DNA of 52,637 bases, taken from NCBI GenBank assembly GCA_902589825.1, contig CACIUL010000019.1:1-52637 (forward strand). Direction: 5' to 3'. Position 1 is the stretch's first letter, and every line of letters begins with the position of its first letter. The notes under the pieces were generated by a model. That model made no database searches and was not told where the DNA came from. It saw nothing but the letters and a program-made list of their open reading frames with translations. The position numbers were made by a program, and so were the translations under genes. Of the stretch, positions 7,573-17,000 are shown in pieces. This DNA is from an uncultured Verrucomicrobiota bacterium (GTDB lineage: Bacteria > Verrucomicrobiota > Verrucomicrobiia > Verrucomicrobiales > DEV007).

Positions 7573-9612
7573 ATGGCTCGTAAATACACCATCGAGTCAA
7601 CCGCGCCATCCGGTTCGGGAGGGTCCATTGACTATAGGAATGAGCTCAATGAACAGCAATATGCGGCAGTAACCTCACTGCTTGGCCCTGCATTGGTGAT
7701 TGCAGGTGCAGGAAGCGGCAAGACCCGCACGCTGACATACCGCGTTGCCTACCTGCTAGACAACGGGATCGCTCCTGAAAACATCCTGCTTTTGACATTT
7801 ACCAACAAGGCGGCAAGGCAAATGCTCGACCGCGTCGAGGACCTTGTTCCTCATGAAACACGTTCTATTTGGGGAGGCACCTTTCACTCCATCGGCAACC
7901 GTCTTCTTCGCCGACATGCCGAGAACGTTGGTCTGACCAGCTCCTTTTCCATCATGGACCGGGAGGACCAGAAAGACCTGATGGCCGTCTCGATTGCTGC
8001 AGCCGGGGTGAACACCAAGGAGGTTCGCTTTCCAAAGCCTGAGGTTCTGGCGAACATGTTCAGCCTCTCTGAGAATACCGGCATTGAACTCCAGGAAATC
8101 ATTGATGCGCGTTACCCCTACTTTGACAACCTCCACGAGAACATCTCCCGGGTTCAGCGGGCGTATACCGAGCGTAAAATTGCCACCAACAGCGCCGATT
8201 TTGATGACCTCTTGATCTTGTCAGTGCGCCTCCTGCAGGAGAATCCTGAAATAGCGTCAATTTACCAGTCACAGTTCCAGTTTGTGCTGGTCGATGAGTA
8301 TCAGGACACCAACTGGGTGCAATCCCAGATGATTGATATGCTTGCTGCAAGGCATGGAAACCTGATGGTCGTTGGGGATGATGCCCAGTCCATCTATTCA
8401 TGGCGCGGGGCAGACTTCGAGCACATCCTTGAGTTCAGTGAGACGTATCCAAAGGCAAAGACCTTCAAGATCGAAACCAACTACCGGTCTGTCCCCGAGG
8501 TGCTGCAACTGGCCAATCATGCCATCAAGCCCAACACGAGGCAGTACAAAAAGACCTTGCGAGCGCATCGCCCGGCCCGAGACCAACTGCCTGCCCTTGT
8601 CGCCCTGAATGATCCCTCAACACAGGCATGCTTCGTTGCCCAGCGTGTATTGGAATTGCGCGATGAGGGGATCGAGCTTGAAGAAATGGCCGTGCTTTAT
8701 CGCGCCCACTTCCAGGCAATGGAACTGCAGATGGAGCTGACCAATCGAGGCATTCCGTTTAATATCACCAGCGGCCTGCGCTTTTTTGAGCAGGCGCACG
8801 TGAAGGATGTTGCCGCCTTTATGAAACTGGCAGTCAACCGGCGCGATGAGGTCGCCTTCAAGCGAATTGCCCGAATGCTGCCTGGCATCGGCGCGGTCAG
8901 TGCAGACAAGCTGTGGAGTGAATGGCTCTCCAGCCCGCTTGCCGCTAAGGACAAGCCGGAGGACACGTTCTCTGCACACATGGAGAAATTCCGTGTCCCA
9001 ACCAAGGCGGCTTCTTCATGGCAACAGCTTGGCTATACGCTTGATGAGCTCATTGAAGGGGATCGGCTCGTTGCACCTGAGGAAATGATCAAGTCAATCA
9101 TGGGTGGAGTTTATGATGACTACATGCGCAGCAAGTTCCCCAATTATGAGAATCGAATTCAGGACCTCGACCAGTTGAGGCGTTACAGTGTCCAGTTTGA
9201 GGACACTGCGGAGTTTCTCAGCCAGTTGGCGCTTCTAGCAGGCGTTGATGGTGGCCCCTCGCCGGGTGAACCAAGAAAAGATCAGTCCGAGGCATTAACC
9301 CTTTCAAGTGTTCATCAGGCAAAAGGGCTTGAATGGCGAGCTGTCTTCGTAATCTGGTTAACGGAGGGAATGTTCCCCAACGGTCGGGTTATTGAGGAGG
9401 ATGACGAGGAGGAGAGCGGACTGGAGGAAGAGCGTCGTCTTTTCTATGTGGCTGTTACCAGGGCGAAGGATGAGCTCTACCTGAGTTATCCCTACATGTG
9501 GCCAAACTCACGCACCGGCGACATTATGCAGCGCCCGTCACGGTTTCTTGATGAAATCTCCAGTGATCTCGTTGAGGAGTGGGATGTGGGATCAGCAGGC
9601 GCCGGATGGTGA
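7573..9612 (+). CDS. UvrD/PcrA/Rep-type superfamily 1A DNA helicase
   Basis: ATP-driven 3'-5' DNA helicase of the UvrD/Rep family, acting in repair and in clearing replication blocks. Motifs run in order over 679 aa: Q motif LNEQQYAAV, Walker A AGAGSGKTRTL (about residues 43-53), motif Ia LLTFTNKAARQM, Walker B VDEYQDTN (about 240), motif III GDDAQSIYSWRGA, motif IV TNYRS, motif V LSSVHQAKGLEW, and motif VI VAVTRAKDELYLSYP. Acidic residues (EEDDEEESGLEEERR) precede motif VI. The ATG at 7573 follows a TTG directly and has GAGG about 8 nt upstream, so I use the ATG. The protein is somewhat shorter than PcrA/UvrD (about 720) and lacks a long C-terminal Tudor-like tail. I cannot say whether it is the sole UvrD of the genome. 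Confidence 0.93.
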   Translation: MARKYTIESTAPSGSGGSIDYRNELNEQQYAAVTSLLGPALVIAGAGSGKTRTLTYRVAYLLDNGIAPENILLLTFTNKAARQMLDRVEDLVPHETRSIWGGTFHSIGNRLLRRHAENVGLTSSFSIMDREDQKDLMAVSIAAAGVNTKEVRFPKPEVLANMFSLSENTGIELQEIIDARYPYFDNLHENISRVQRAYTERKIATNSADFDDLLILSVRLLQENPEIASIYQSQFQFVLVDEYQDTNWVQSQMIDMLAARHGNLMVVGDDAQSIYSWRGADFEHILEFSETYPKAKTFKIETNYRSVPEVLQLANHAIKPNTRQYKKTLRAHRPARDQLPALVALNDPSTQACFVAQRVLELRDEGIELEEMAVLYRAHFQAMELQMELTNRGIPFNITSGLRFFEQAHVKDVAAFMKLAVNRRDEVAFKRIARMLPGIGAVSADKLWSEWLSSPLAAKDKPEDTFSAHMEKFRVPTKAASSWQQLGYTLDELIEGDRLVAPEEMIKSIMGGVYDDYMRSKFPNYENRIQDLDQLRRYSVQFEDTAEFLSQLALLAGVDGGPSPGEPRKDQSEALTLSSVHQAKGLEWRAVFVIWLTEGMFPNGRVIEEDDEEESGLEEERRLFYVAVTRAKDELYLSYPYMWPNSRTGDIMQRPSRFLDEISSDLVEEWDVGSAGAGW

Positions 9613-9699
9613 TACATTTCTGTTACCGCATCCTGACGCTTATTGCCTGGAAGGAAAATGCTGTTAGATGTAGTTGGAAATAGGATTTAGTATACCGTC

Positions 9700-10266
9700 A
9701 TGTCACTCCTTGGGGATTCCATTAATGGTGCAATTGATGCGCTCGAAATGCTGCGCGGCAATGAACAGCAATACGAGGAGGCGCTTCAGTTGCTATCAGA
9801 TGCAGTAAGGCGGGGTAACAAGATACTTGCCTGTGGCAATGGGGGCAGTGCGGCGGATGCCTCACACTTCATGACTGAGCTCCTGTGCCGATTCCGCGAT
9901 GATCGAGAATCGCTTCCCGGCATTGCCCTTGCCGCGGACGGCAGCTTCATAACGGCTACTGGTAATGATTACGGGTTTGATAGTATTTTTTCCAGGCAGG
10001 TTGAGGGGCTTGGCAGGGAAGGGGACGTCTTGGTTGCTATCTCGACCAGCGGGAACTCAGAAAATGTCATCAGGGCAATCCAGGCGGCCAAGGCCAATAA
10101 GATTGGAACCCTTGCTCTCCTTGGCCGCGATGGCGGCAAGGCCCGGGGAATTGCTGATATTGAGATCACTGTAGCCCATCATGAGACGGCACGTATCCAG
10201 GAGGCACAGAAAGTTCTGATTCACGCCCTTTGCGAAGGCATGGAAAAGCATCTTGACCTTACTTAG
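9700..10266 (+). CDS. gmhA: Phosphoheptose isomerase (SIS domain)
   Basis: Converts sedoheptulose 7-phosphate to D-glycero-D-manno-heptose 7-phosphate, the first step of heptose synthesis for the LPS core. The 188-aa protein is one SIS domain of normal length. Signature elements are GNGGSAADASHF near residue 46, ATGNDYGFDSIFSRQ, the sugar-phosphate loop AISTSGNSENVIRAI, LLGRDGGK, and the C-terminal active-site segment ARIQEAQKVLIHALC, with the Glu and His expected for GmhA. A DiaA-like role is possible because the folds are similar, but the catalytic residues favour the isomerase. It begins 87 bp after the helicase gene and ends 47 bp before mdh, in the same direction. Confidence 0.92.
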   Translation: MSLLGDSINGAIDALEMLRGNEQQYEEALQLLSDAVRRGNKILACGNGGSAADASHFMTELLCRFRDDRESLPGIALAADGSFITATGNDYGFDSIFSRQVEGLGREGDVLVAISTSGNSENVIRAIQAAKANKIGTLALLGRDGGKARGIADIEITVAHHETARIQEAQKVLIHALCEGMEKHLDLT

Positions 10267-10313
10267 GATTCCATTATCTAGAGCAACTTTAAACCGTACA
10301 TTTACCTCATCAT

Positions 10314-11306
10314 ATGCAACCACCAATTACTGTCTCAGTAACAGGAGCCGCCGGCCAGATTGGCTACTCCCTGCTCTTTAGAATCGCCTCCGGCTCCATG
10401 TTTGGACCGGATCAGCCTGTTAACCTGAACCTGATTGAGATTGAACCCGCCATGAAGGCTCTTGAGGGCGTTTGCATGGAGCTTGATGACTGTGCTTTTC
10501 CCTTGCTTAACAAAATTAACCCGACATGCGACCTAGATGCAGGATTTGGCGGAGCAAACTGGGCGCTGCTTGTCGGCAGTGTTCCACGCAAGGCTGGAAT
10601 GGAGCGGGGGGATCTCCTTGGAATAAACGGCAAGATCTTTACCGGACAGGGGCAGGCAATCAATAACTCCGCGGCTTCCGATGTCCGCGTTCTTGTCATT
10701 GGCAATCCCTGCAATACAAATTGCCTCATTGCCATGAATAATGCGCCCGATGTCCCTAATGAACGGTGGCATGCCATGACCAGGCTTGATGAGAACCGTG
10801 CGAAGACCCAACTTGCCCAGAAATCAGGGGCACATGTCAGCGAGATCAGCAACATGACAATCTGGGGCAACCATTCAGCAACCCAATATCCGGACTTCTA
10901 CAATGCACTGATTTCAGGCAAGCCTGCCAATGAGGTCATTGATGACGAGGCCTGGCTAAAGGATGAGTTTATTCCGATTGTGCAAAAGCGCGGTGCGGCG
11001 ATTATTGAGGCGCGCGGCTCATCCTCGGCGGCTTCAGCAGCAAATGCAGTTGTTGACAATGTGAGGCACCTCACACAGATGAGCGAAGAGGGGAGTTCAA
11101 ACAGTGTTTGTGTGTGCTCTGATGGCAGCTATGGAATTGATGAAGGGCTAATCGCATCGTTTCCTGTCCGCAGCGACGGGGCTCTCTGGGAAATTGTCAG
11201 TGATGTGGATATCAATGACTATTCACGCGAGAAAATTGACATCTCGGTTGCTGAATTGCGCGATGAACGCGACATGGTCCGCTCAATGGGATTGATTCCT
11301 CAATAA
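10314..11306 (+). CDS. mdh: Malate dehydrogenase (NAD-dependent)
   Basis: Reversible oxidation of malate to oxaloacetate in the TCA cycle. The 330-aa protein belongs to the cytosolic-type/long MDH group. The dinucleotide motif [12 protein letters not shown] lies at residues 10-21. The NAD-binding [11 protein letters not shown] segment, the substrate arginine region [16 protein letters not shown] and the catalytic histidine His187 in [13 protein letters not shown] are all present. The [17 protein letters not shown] helix and the late strand [12 protein letters not shown] complete the fold. It follows gmhA by 47 bp. The adjacent DAHP synthase converges, with stops 12 bp apart and no visible strong terminator between. 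Confidence 0.96.
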   Translation: MQPPITVSVTGAAGQIGYSLLFRIASGSMFGPDQPVNLNLIEIEPAMKALEGVCMELDDCAFPLLNKINPTCDLDAGFGGANWALLVGSVPRKAGMERGDLLGINGKIFTGQGQAINNSAASDVRVLVIGNPCNTNCLIAMNNAPDVPNERWHAMTRLDENRAKTQLAQKSGAHVSEISNMTIWGNHSATQYPDFYNALISGKPANEVIDDEAWLKDEFIPIVQKRGAAIIEARGSSSAASAANAVVDNVRHLTQMSEEGSSNSVCVCSDGSYGIDEGLIASFPVRSDGALWEIVSDVDINDYSREKIDISVAELRDERDMVRSMGLIPQ

Positions 11307-11318
11307 ACCGTATTGGGC

Positions 11319-12389
11319 TCAGGCCTCACGTCTTTTGCGCACATTTCCTGCCAGCTCTTGCAACAGTTGCTCCGTTTCTTCCCAGCCAATACAGGCGTCC
11401 GTGACACTCTGCCCGTAGGTCATCTTTGACACGTCGCTGTTGAGCTTCTGGTTGCCTGCAACAAGGTGACTTTCGACCATCACGGCCACAATGTCACGGT
11501 TGCCGGCAGCAACCTGACTTCCAAGATCACGAGCCACGGCGCTTTGCTTTGTATGATCCTTGCAGCTGTTTCCGTGACTGCAGTCCACCATGACACAGCG
11601 TGAAAGGCCATTGGTTTCGAGCAGGTTGGAAGTCGCGGCAATGGACTCGCTGTCAAAGTTCGTGCCTGCCGAGGAACCTCTCAAAATGACGTGGCAGGCG
11701 GTATTGCCCTCGGTGCTGACGATGGCGCTGACGCCCTGTTTGGTCACAGAGAGGAAATGGTGTGGTTTGGCGGCTGCCTTGATGCCATCAACAGCGATCT
11801 GAACACTTCCGCCGGTACCGTTCTTAAATCCCACTGGCATTGAAAGCCCTGATGCGAGCTCCCTGTGGATTTGGCTTTCTGTAGTGCGTGCACCGATTGC
11901 CCCCCAGGATATCAGGTCGGCAACAAATTGCGGGCTGATTGTATCCAGAAATTCCGTTCCTGCCGTGACGCCAATCTCAGAAATGTCGAGTAACAGGCGT
12001 CGGGCCACACGAAGACCTTCATTGATATCAAAGGAGTCATCCAGGTTGGGATCATTGATAAGTCCCTTCCAGCCAACAGTTGTTCGAGGTTTCTCAAAGT
12101 AAACGCGCATGACGACCAGCAGGTCGCCGGATAGGTCTTCAGCCAACGGTTTAAGCTTATTCGCGTAATCAATTGCAGCCTTGGGCTCATGAATTGAGCA
12201 GGGGCCAACGACAACAAGCAGGCGATCATCCTTTCCCTGAAGGATTTGCGTGGCGTCATTCCGTGCCTTGCTGACGAGGTTGGCACCTTCAGGACTTTGC
12301 GGAAGCTCGTCCATCAGGATTGCCGGGGCAATCAGCGGGCGGACTTTGGAAATACGCAAGTCATCAGTCTGAATTGATTGTTGTGACAT
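11319..12389 (-). CDS. 3-deoxy-7-phosphoheptulonate synthase, class I (AroF/G/H type)
   Basis: First enzyme of the shikimate pathway: phosphoenolpyruvate plus erythrose 4-phosphate to DAHP. At 356 aa it matches the E. coli AroG/F/H length. Visible signatures are VVVGPCSIHEPKAAIDYA (metal and PEP site), MRVYFEKPRTTVGWKGLINDP, EFLDTISPQFVADLISWGAIGARTTESQ, PVGFKNGTGG, and the histidine/metal region MVDCSHGNSCKDH. This class is normally feedback-inhibited by an aromatic amino acid, but which one cannot be read here. The ATG at 12389 gives a normal N-terminus. The gene is divergent from tlyA, with about 180 bp between starts. Confidence 0.95.
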   Translation of the reverse strand: MSQQSIQTDDLRISKVRPLIAPAILMDELPQSPEGANLVSKARNDATQILQGKDDRLLVVVGPCSIHEPKAAIDYANKLKPLAEDLSGDLLVVMRVYFEKPRTTVGWKGLINDPNLDDSFDINEGLRVARRLLLDISEIGVTAGTEFLDTISPQFVADLISWGAIGARTTESQIHRELASGLSMPVGFKNGTGGSVQIAVDGIKAAAKPHHFLSVTKQGVSAIVSTEGNTACHVILRGSSAGTNFDSESIAATSNLLETNGLSRCVMVDCSHGNSCKDHTKQSAVARDLGSQVAAGNRDIVAVMVESHLVAGNQKLNSDVSKMTYGQSVTDACIGWEETEQLLQELAGNVRKRREA

Positions 12390-12456
12390 CGGCGATCTAT
12401 CGCTTGCGGCAGGGATGAATTCAATTGGATTCCGCGTTTTTCATTATCCTTAATTA

Positions 12457-12486
12457 TTGAGACCGTATTGGTCTTTGGAGTATATT
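12457..12486 (+). promoter_or_regulatory. Predicted sigma-70 promoter of tlyA with palindrome between -35 and -10
   Basis: TTGAGA (12457-12462) and TATATT (12481-12486) are separated by 18 bp on the plus strand, about 80 bp upstream of the tlyA ATG. A perfect inverted repeat AGACC-GTATT-GGTCT (12460-12474) overlaps the -35 box and fills part of the spacer, where a repressor could bind. The function is inferred from position only. Confidence 0.4.
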
Positions 12487-12566
12487 CCTTGTTAATCAGT
12501 GAGAGAATACTTACATAAAGCGCTCAAAATGTGGGACATGGGCATACTTTTGCATCGTTTTCCACA

Positions 12567-13301
12567 ATGAAATCCAATCGTCTTGACCAGGAATTGGTGG
12601 CTCGATCGTTGGCTCAGTCACGCGAGGAAGCTAAGCGTTTAATCCTTGCTGGAGAGGTTTTTGTTTCCGGCCACGTTGCAGATAAGCCTGCCATTAAGGT
12701 AACCGATGAAAGCGAGATCATCGTCAAAGAGAGGCCAAAATACGTAAGTCGTGGCGGATTGAAGCTTGAACGTGCCATTGAGGAATTTGATATTGATGTT
12801 AAGGGCAAGGTTGCCCTTGATATTGGTTCATCAACCGGCGGGTTCACGGATTGCCTCTTACAGAACGGCGCAATGAAAGTTTTCGCCTTTGATGTAGGTA
12901 CCAACCAACTGGCCTGGAAATTACGTCAAGACGATCGGGTTAAGGTTCGCGAACAGTTCAACTGTCGAAACCTAACTATAAATGATCTTGGGCAACATCC
13001 GGACATTATTGTTGCTGACGTATCATTTATATCATTGACCAAGCTTTTATTGCCTGCTGTTGAGATATTAAACGAAAACGGAGATCTTATTGTCTTGATC
13101 AAGCCACAATTTGAGTTGCAGAGAGAACAGGTTGGACGGGGCGGAATTGTCAAAGATCCCGGGCTACATAGGGAAGCAATCACGAAAGTAATCCGTTTTG
13201 CTTCTGATAAATGTGGCATGAAGTGCATGGGACAAACGGAATCACCAATTCAAGGTGCCTCTGGAAACATCGAGTTTTTAGCGTGGTTTCAGCATTCTTA
13301 G
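12567..13301 (+). CDS. tlyA: TlyA family rRNA 2'-O-methyltransferase (S4 + FtsJ-like)
   Basis: Predicted SAM-dependent methyltransferase that modifies ribosomal RNA at ribose 2'-OH positions; the family is also annotated as hemolysin. From the ATG at 12567 it is 244 aa. An N-terminal S4 RNA-binding domain covers about residues 1-60 (LDQELVARSLAQSREEAKRLI...GEVFVSG), followed by the linker YVSRGGLKLE. The Rossmann methyltransferase then has ALDIGSSTGGFTDCLLQNGA, DIIVADVSFISL and a late LIVLIKPQFE strand with the catalytic lysine. A GTG start at 12531 would add twelve residues that do not fit the family, so I chose the ATG, which begins MKSNRLDQELVARS. The gene is noticeably AT-richer than its neighbours. 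Confidence 0.9.
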   Translation: MKSNRLDQELVARSLAQSREEAKRLILAGEVFVSGHVADKPAIKVTDESEIIVKERPKYVSRGGLKLERAIEEFDIDVKGKVALDIGSSTGGFTDCLLQNGAMKVFAFDVGTNQLAWKLRQDDRVKVREQFNCRNLTINDLGQHPDIIVADVSFISLTKLLLPAVEILNENGDLIVLIKPQFELQREQVGRGGIVKDPGLHREAITKVIRFASDKCGMKCMGQTESPIQGASGNIEFLAWFQHS

Positions 13302-13414
13302 CAGCTTTACCCACATTACACATAATAACTTATAACTTCCTACAATATATGTAATAGCGAATAGGCGTGTTGAATTGAACGAGCAGCAGATCACCTTTCA
13401 ACTGGAACTGTTAT

Positions 13415-16400
13415 TCAACGATCGCGGAAGCGTGGCAAAAGATTCCCGTAGCGGTGCGTGGTTTCAGAAATGCACTTCTCCCTGAACCAGTGCCTTAGCT
13501 CAAGTCTTCCGTTGCCTATCAGTTTGCCGGCGATTAACGGGATGTGGAGTTTATTGGCAGTCGTATGCAGTTGATGATTTCCACAAGCGGTTGATCGAAC
13601 AATGCCATGCAATTCTTCCCTGGGCATTGCTCCAATCCTTGAGGCAACATCTTCCGCATTTTCCTCAGTAATGCTGACACCGGCAATAAGGTTAAGCTCT
13701 CTTGTTTGCTTTATCGTTAGTTCATTAAGCGGAACGCTTACATCAAGATCAATTCCTGTAATCGCTGATCCGATGACGGCCAGGCAGAGTTGATTGCATA
13801 TATTCTCATCATCAATGCGGTAAAGAACCTTATTGTATGGGTGGTATTGGAGTTGGTTGATCTCGGGAATGAGCATACTCGGGTCGTGGACTTGGCTGAA
13901 CACCCTCTCAAATGCCCACTGATAATGTCCTGCAGATGCGCTCAGGAATTGCTTGGAGTTGGTCAACTCAAGCAATGAGGTAAGATGATCTAATAAATCT
14001 TTGAGGTTTCCTTCAACCGGGGCAGCTTGCGCAGGCGGTTGCCCTTCTTCCCAATGGGCAAAGTTCATCACGTAATCAGGCCCACCCGCCTTTGCCCCGG
14101 GACCGAATGAGGAATGCCCCCACCCGCCAAACGGTTGACGCCTGACTATGGCCCCGGTAATGCTCCGGTTCACATAGGCATTCCCCACTTTTACCTGGTT
14201 GCTCCACCTGCTGATTTCTTCAGGATTAAGGCTTTGAATGCCTCCCGTAAGCCCGAAGGATCCGGAGTGTTGAATCCTGATCGCATCATCAAGGTTCTTG
14301 ACCTTGATAAGGCCAAGAACTGGGCCAAAGCATTCCGTGTTGGCGAACCAGCCATCCGGGCACACCCCGATTTTAATGCCCGGCGACCACAGCATTGGGT
14401 TATCACCACTGCATGAGGGCTCAAGCAGCCATTGCTCTCCCTTGTCAAGGGTGGTTAAAGCCCGGCTCAGGTCCTCGCCCGGCGGATCCACGAGTGGTGT
14501 TAGCACCGATCGTGGATCCCACGCAGAGCCGACGTGCAGGCTTTTTGCGGCATCACAAAGTTGGCGCCGGAAATCCTCCCGTTCATAGATTTCCGCCTCA
14601 ACGAGGGCAAGGCTGGCAGCTGAGCATTTTTGCCCGGAATGTCCAAACGCAGAGTGAACAAGGTCCTTTGCCGCCTGCTCGACATCGCTGGATGCGGTAA
14701 TGACCATGGCATTTTTACCGCTTGTCTCAGCAATGAGGTGCAGGTCACTTCTCCACTCCTTAAAGAGCTTTCCTGTTAGATATGAACCGGTAAGGACAAC
14801 TGTGTCAACGCGTGGATCAGTAATCAGCGCGCGTCCAATATCATCATCCGGGCAAGGTAAAAACTGCAGGACTTCTCTTGGTATGCCCGCCTCCCAGAGT
14901 TGGCACGCCAACCTGTAAGCGCTAAGTACTGTATGAAGGGATGGTTTAAGGATAACGGTATTACCGGCAGCGAGGGCAGCTAAAACACCGCTGGCAGGAA
15001 TGGCATACGGAAAATTCCATGGAGGTGCCACGACGACGACTCCCCTGCCCCTGTGTTTGCAGTTTTCAATCCCCTCGACCTCATGGTGGCGAGCGTAGTA
15101 ATTGGCAAAGTCAACGGCCTCAGAAACCTCGCTGTCAGCCTCATTGGCAGCCTTCGCCCCATCAAGTATTAGACACCCAATGGTGTCACCGCGCCCGTTT
15201 TCCATGATGAGCCCGGCACGCTTCAATAGAATGGATCGCTCACCAGTGGCTGTTGTTGACCATTCCTTGAAGGCTGAAGAAGCATGCTTCAATGCGGTTT
15301 CGACGTCTTCAATACAGGCCAGTGCGTGTGCGTACGCAGTGTGCCCCGGCCTTGAAGCGTCAGCGACCTTGACCTCGCGCTCAGTAGAATGGTGGCATTG
15401 GCCGCCTATCTGCATTGGGACAGGGTCTAACGTCTTCCCATGCCAAGTTTCCATGTGTGCCTTGATCCATTCGCGGTTTGCAGGGAGACTCCAGTCGGTA
15501 TCAGGTGAATTGACAAACCCGTTCAAATGCGACGATTGGTCCGCTGTAGGTAATGTGCGGTCCTGCGTTCTCCGGGCTGAAGAAGTCACCTTTTCTGAAA
15601 GGACGCATGCCTCAAGGAACTTGGTTTTTTCAATTTCCCACGCAGGAGTTTCCGGCATCATCAGGAAGGCGTGCCTGAGGTAGTTTTCCTCAGACGTATT
15701 CTCGTCAAGGCGTCGAACCAGATAGGCAAGGGCTGAGTGAAAATGACGCTTCTCGACCACCGGAGAATAAAGAAGCAGGTGACCGGATTGGCTTAACAAG
15801 GCGGATGCCTGATGGTTTGCCATTCCTTCAAGCATTTCAAATTCGACGCGGTCAGAAACGCCATTCTCATGGGCACAGATTATGGCGTATGAAATGTCGA
15901 AGAGGTTGTGACTGCCAATCCCCATCCTGACAGCACTTGCATTAGATTTTCTGCAGCCATACCGGACCATCCGCTTGAAATTTGCATCACTGTCAACCTT
16001 GTTGTCATACGGTGCCTGCGGCCATCCATGAATCTCAGCGTCCATTTGCTCCATTGCCAGGTTGGCCCCCTTCACAAGCCGTATCTTGATGCCTGCCCCC
16101 CCACTTAACACCCTTTCCCTCGCCCATTCTGTAAGTGCTTCCTGCGCAGTGGCTGAATCAGGAATGTATGCCTGAAGGACAATGCCTGCTTCGAGTTCTA
16201 TGAATTCGGGCTCAGAAAGGACATTTTTGAAAACTGCGATCGTTAGGTCAAAATCCCGGTAATCCTCCATGTCGAGGTTCACGAACTTCTGAGGTGTCGC
16301 AGGTCCCCCGTCGTTTACGGAGCTTGATCGGGCAGCACGGTAGATTCTTCTCAAACGGTCCTCGAGCTGCTTGAGCGACAGATCGAAAGCTAGAAGGTTT

Positions 16401-16957
16401 ATCTGGCTGTATATGGCTGATATCTTTACGGAGATGTAGTCAACCTCAGGATGTTTCAGCCGGCCAATGATTTCATCAAGGCGGCGGTTGGCTTCTGCTT
16501 CGCCTAGCACGGCTTCACCAAGGACGTTGAGGTTGATTGAAAAGCCATCCCTTCTTCTCCCTGTGATATAGCGTGACAGAAGACTGACTTCTGCAGGCTT
16601 AATCACGTTTTGACTCTCCGACTTGATATACCCCTCCACCAGAGGCATCACCAATTGCGGGAAGATTCGCGAAACAAGACTTCCGGTATACATGAGCAGC
16701 TTTTCCCACCACCAGAGATATCGTGGAACGCCGTGGTGTTTAATTAGCCGGGAAAACTCCCGTGCCTGCTCGCGCGGCGATTTACTGCGAAACACCTGGT
16801 CGGCGATCTGGAGCGTCAGTGTCTTGCCTGACTCATCAGTCAACATGCGCTCAAGCTTTCTTCCGTGAAGTTTTTCACGAAAACCGAGATGAATCCTGGA
16901 AAGCAGGAGTAATTTCTCGGTGGTTCTTACAGCTTCTTTGGCAACATCAACCGGCAC
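13415..16957 (-). CDS. putA: Bifunctional proline dehydrogenase / L-glutamate gamma-semialdehyde dehydrogenase
   Basis: Oxidises proline to glutamate in two steps: FAD-linked PRODH, then NAD-linked P5C dehydrogenase, with the intermediate channelled between sites. The 1180-aa protein has no N-terminal ribbon-helix-helix domain, so it is not an autorepressor. The PRODH barrel spans about residues 110-440 (VDYISVKISAIYSQIN, VNLDMEDYRDFDLT, GIKIRLVKGANLAMEQMDAE, HNLFDISYA). The aldehyde dehydrogenase domain spans about 500-990, with VVVVAPPWNFPYAIP, the catalytic base region LIAETSGKNAMVI, and catalytic Cys778 in FGHSGQKCSA. About 190 further residues end in ISETTHRYGNLLPR, the C-terminal domain seen in longer PutA types. 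The GTG start at 16957 is the first in frame. It probably supplies carbon, nitrogen and electrons from proline. Confidence 0.94.
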   Translation of the reverse strand: MPVDVAKEAVRTTEKLLLLSRIHLGFREKLHGRKLERMLTDESGKTLTLQIADQVFRSKSPREQAREFSRLIKHHGVPRYLWWWEKLLMYTGSLVSRIFPQLVMPLVEGYIKSESQNVIKPAEVSLLSRYITGRRRDGFSINLNVLGEAVLGEAEANRRLDEIIGRLKHPEVDYISVKISAIYSQINLLAFDLSLKQLEDRLRRIYRAARSSSVNDGGPATPQKFVNLDMEDYRDFDLTIAVFKNVLSEPEFIELEAGIVLQAYIPDSATAQEALTEWARERVLSGGAGIKIRLVKGANLAMEQMDAEIHGWPQAPYDNKVDSDANFKRMVRYGCRKSNASAVRMGIGSHNLFDISYAIICAHENGVSDRVEFEMLEGMANHQASALLSQSGHLLLYSPVVEKRHFHSALAYLVRRLDENTSEENYLRHAFLMMPETPAWEIEKTKFLEACVLSEKVTSSARRTQDRTLPTADQSSHLNGFVNSPDTDWSLPANREWIKAHMETWHGKTLDPVPMQIGGQCHHSTEREVKVADASRPGHTAYAHALACIEDVETALKHASSAFKEWSTTATGERSILLKRAGLIMENGRGDTIGCLILDGAKAANEADSEVSEAVDFANYYARHHEVEGIENCKHRGRGVVVVAPPWNFPYAIPASGVLAALAAGNTVILKPSLHTVLSAYRLACQLWEAGIPREVLQFLPCPDDDIGRALITDPRVDTVVLTGSYLTGKLFKEWRSDLHLIAETSGKNAMVITASSDVEQAAKDLVHSAFGHSGQKCSAASLALVEAEIYEREDFRRQLCDAAKSLHVGSAWDPRSVLTPLVDPPGEDLSRALTTLDKGEQWLLEPSCSGDNPMLWSPGIKIGVCPDGWFANTECFGPVLGLIKVKNLDDAIRIQHSGSFGLTGGIQSLNPEEISRWSNQVKVGNAYVNRSITGAIVRRQPFGGWGHSSFGPGAKAGGPDYVMNFAHWEEGQPPAQAAPVEGNLKDLLDHLTSLLELTNSKQFLSASAGHYQWAFERVFSQVHDPSMLIPEINQLQYHPYNKVLYRIDDENICNQLCLAVIGSAITGIDLDVSVPLNELTIKQTRELNLIAGVSITEENAEDVASRIGAMPREELHGIVRSTACGNHQLHTTANKLHIPLIAGKLIGNGRLELRHWFREKCISETTHRYGNLLPRFRDR

Positions 16958-17000
16958 GATAAGGGAATGCGTCGAAATGATTCAAGTGTTGCCCATTATT

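Noticed and set aside
13369..13418. Inverted GTTGAAT/ATTCAAC between tlyA and putA as terminator
   Set aside because: Seven pairs with a very long loop and no T-run; overlaps the putA stop.
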